From contig MU646661.1 of assembly GCA_026770585.1 (NCBI GenBank), positions 213,316 through 225,091 of the forward strand: a DNA stretch of 11,776 nt, in the 5' to 3' direction. Below, one piece after another: positions 11,673-11,776 of this stretch; position 1 is the stretch's first letter; every line of letters begins with the position of its first letter. The stretch is from Baffinella frigidus (taxonomy: Eukaryota; Cryptophyceae; Cryptomonadales; Baffinellaceae). Under the pieces are notes generated by a model. That model did not search any database and was not told the DNA's origin. It saw only the letters and a list, made by a program, of their open reading frames with translations. The position numbers and the translations under genes were made by a program.

Positions 11673-11776
11673 TCACCTTTCCCTCTTGTCCGGAAAACAG
11701 CCCGGTCTCACCACATCGCTTCGCCCAAACAGCCCGAGACAGAGCTAGACAGCAGGAGGGGGGCGCCTTACCCCCC

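Overview
Kind of DNA: this is eukaryotic, gene-poor, repeat-saturated sequence of subtelomeric or internal telomere-repeat character. About half of it consists of degenerate seven-base repeats of the TTTAGGG type (CCCTAAA on the other strand), in blocks that change strand repeatedly along the window. TTTAGGG telomeres are known from land plants, many green algae and several alveolates (chromerids, dinoflagellates). The sequence alone does not let me choose among these, and I name no species. I see no operon-like gene packing, rRNA, tRNA or CRISPR array, and no protein whose family I recognise. The longest open frames (135-268 codons) are assembled from repeats, or lack an ATG, or are open in several frames at once in GC-rich low-complexity DNA. 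The whole window is therefore best read as non-genic.

Layout. 1-665: telomere-like G-strand block, C-strand block with AGATCAACT spacers, then a 17-bp palindromic satellite. 666-1830: an ATGGAC-rich simple repeat, then a segmentally duplicated ~130-bp module, one copy of which is split by a short TA-flanked inverted-repeat element (1117-1353), and CCCGAAA-type arrays. 1843-2290: tandem non-telomeric modules (ACCGGAATGAATGCC and GACTATTCTAAAGTTGAC units). 2281-6110: the core of the window, telomere-like arrays alternating in orientation (G, C, G, C, G, then a G/C/G flip near 5,690) and carrying higher-order repeats: a CGGCGTCTGGG module, a ~145-bp unit, a CATCTTCACCCCCTG module and a 30-bp triplet. 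Two of the clearest strand-switch points coincide with long inverted repeats. 6110-8990: an island almost free of telomere repeats but dense with short foldback (MITE-like) elements and perfect hairpins. 8995-9100: a nearly pure TTTGGGG array. 9120-11200: GC-rich tandem and dispersed duplications, including an exact 79-bp direct repeat centred on a 20-bp perfect palindrome. 11270-11776: another foldback element, a small hairpin, and a diverged copy of a module seen at 1939 and 2121.

How it fits together (inference): the window looks like a mosaic built by repeated short duplication, inversion and insertion of small non-autonomous transposons into telomere-derived DNA. At least three inverted-repeat families are recognisable: a TA-target element (1117-1353); a foldback family with a conserved ACGAAAATTACTACACAA core (6595, 7714, 8151, 11278 and a partial near 8813); and a ~165-bp family with AACCACACAG ends and an internal CCCTACGG-N8-CCGTAGGG hairpin (complete at 8565-8729; related or partial copies near 936, 1553, 9354, 10806 and 11513). 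No transposase is present, so any mobilisation would have to be in trans.
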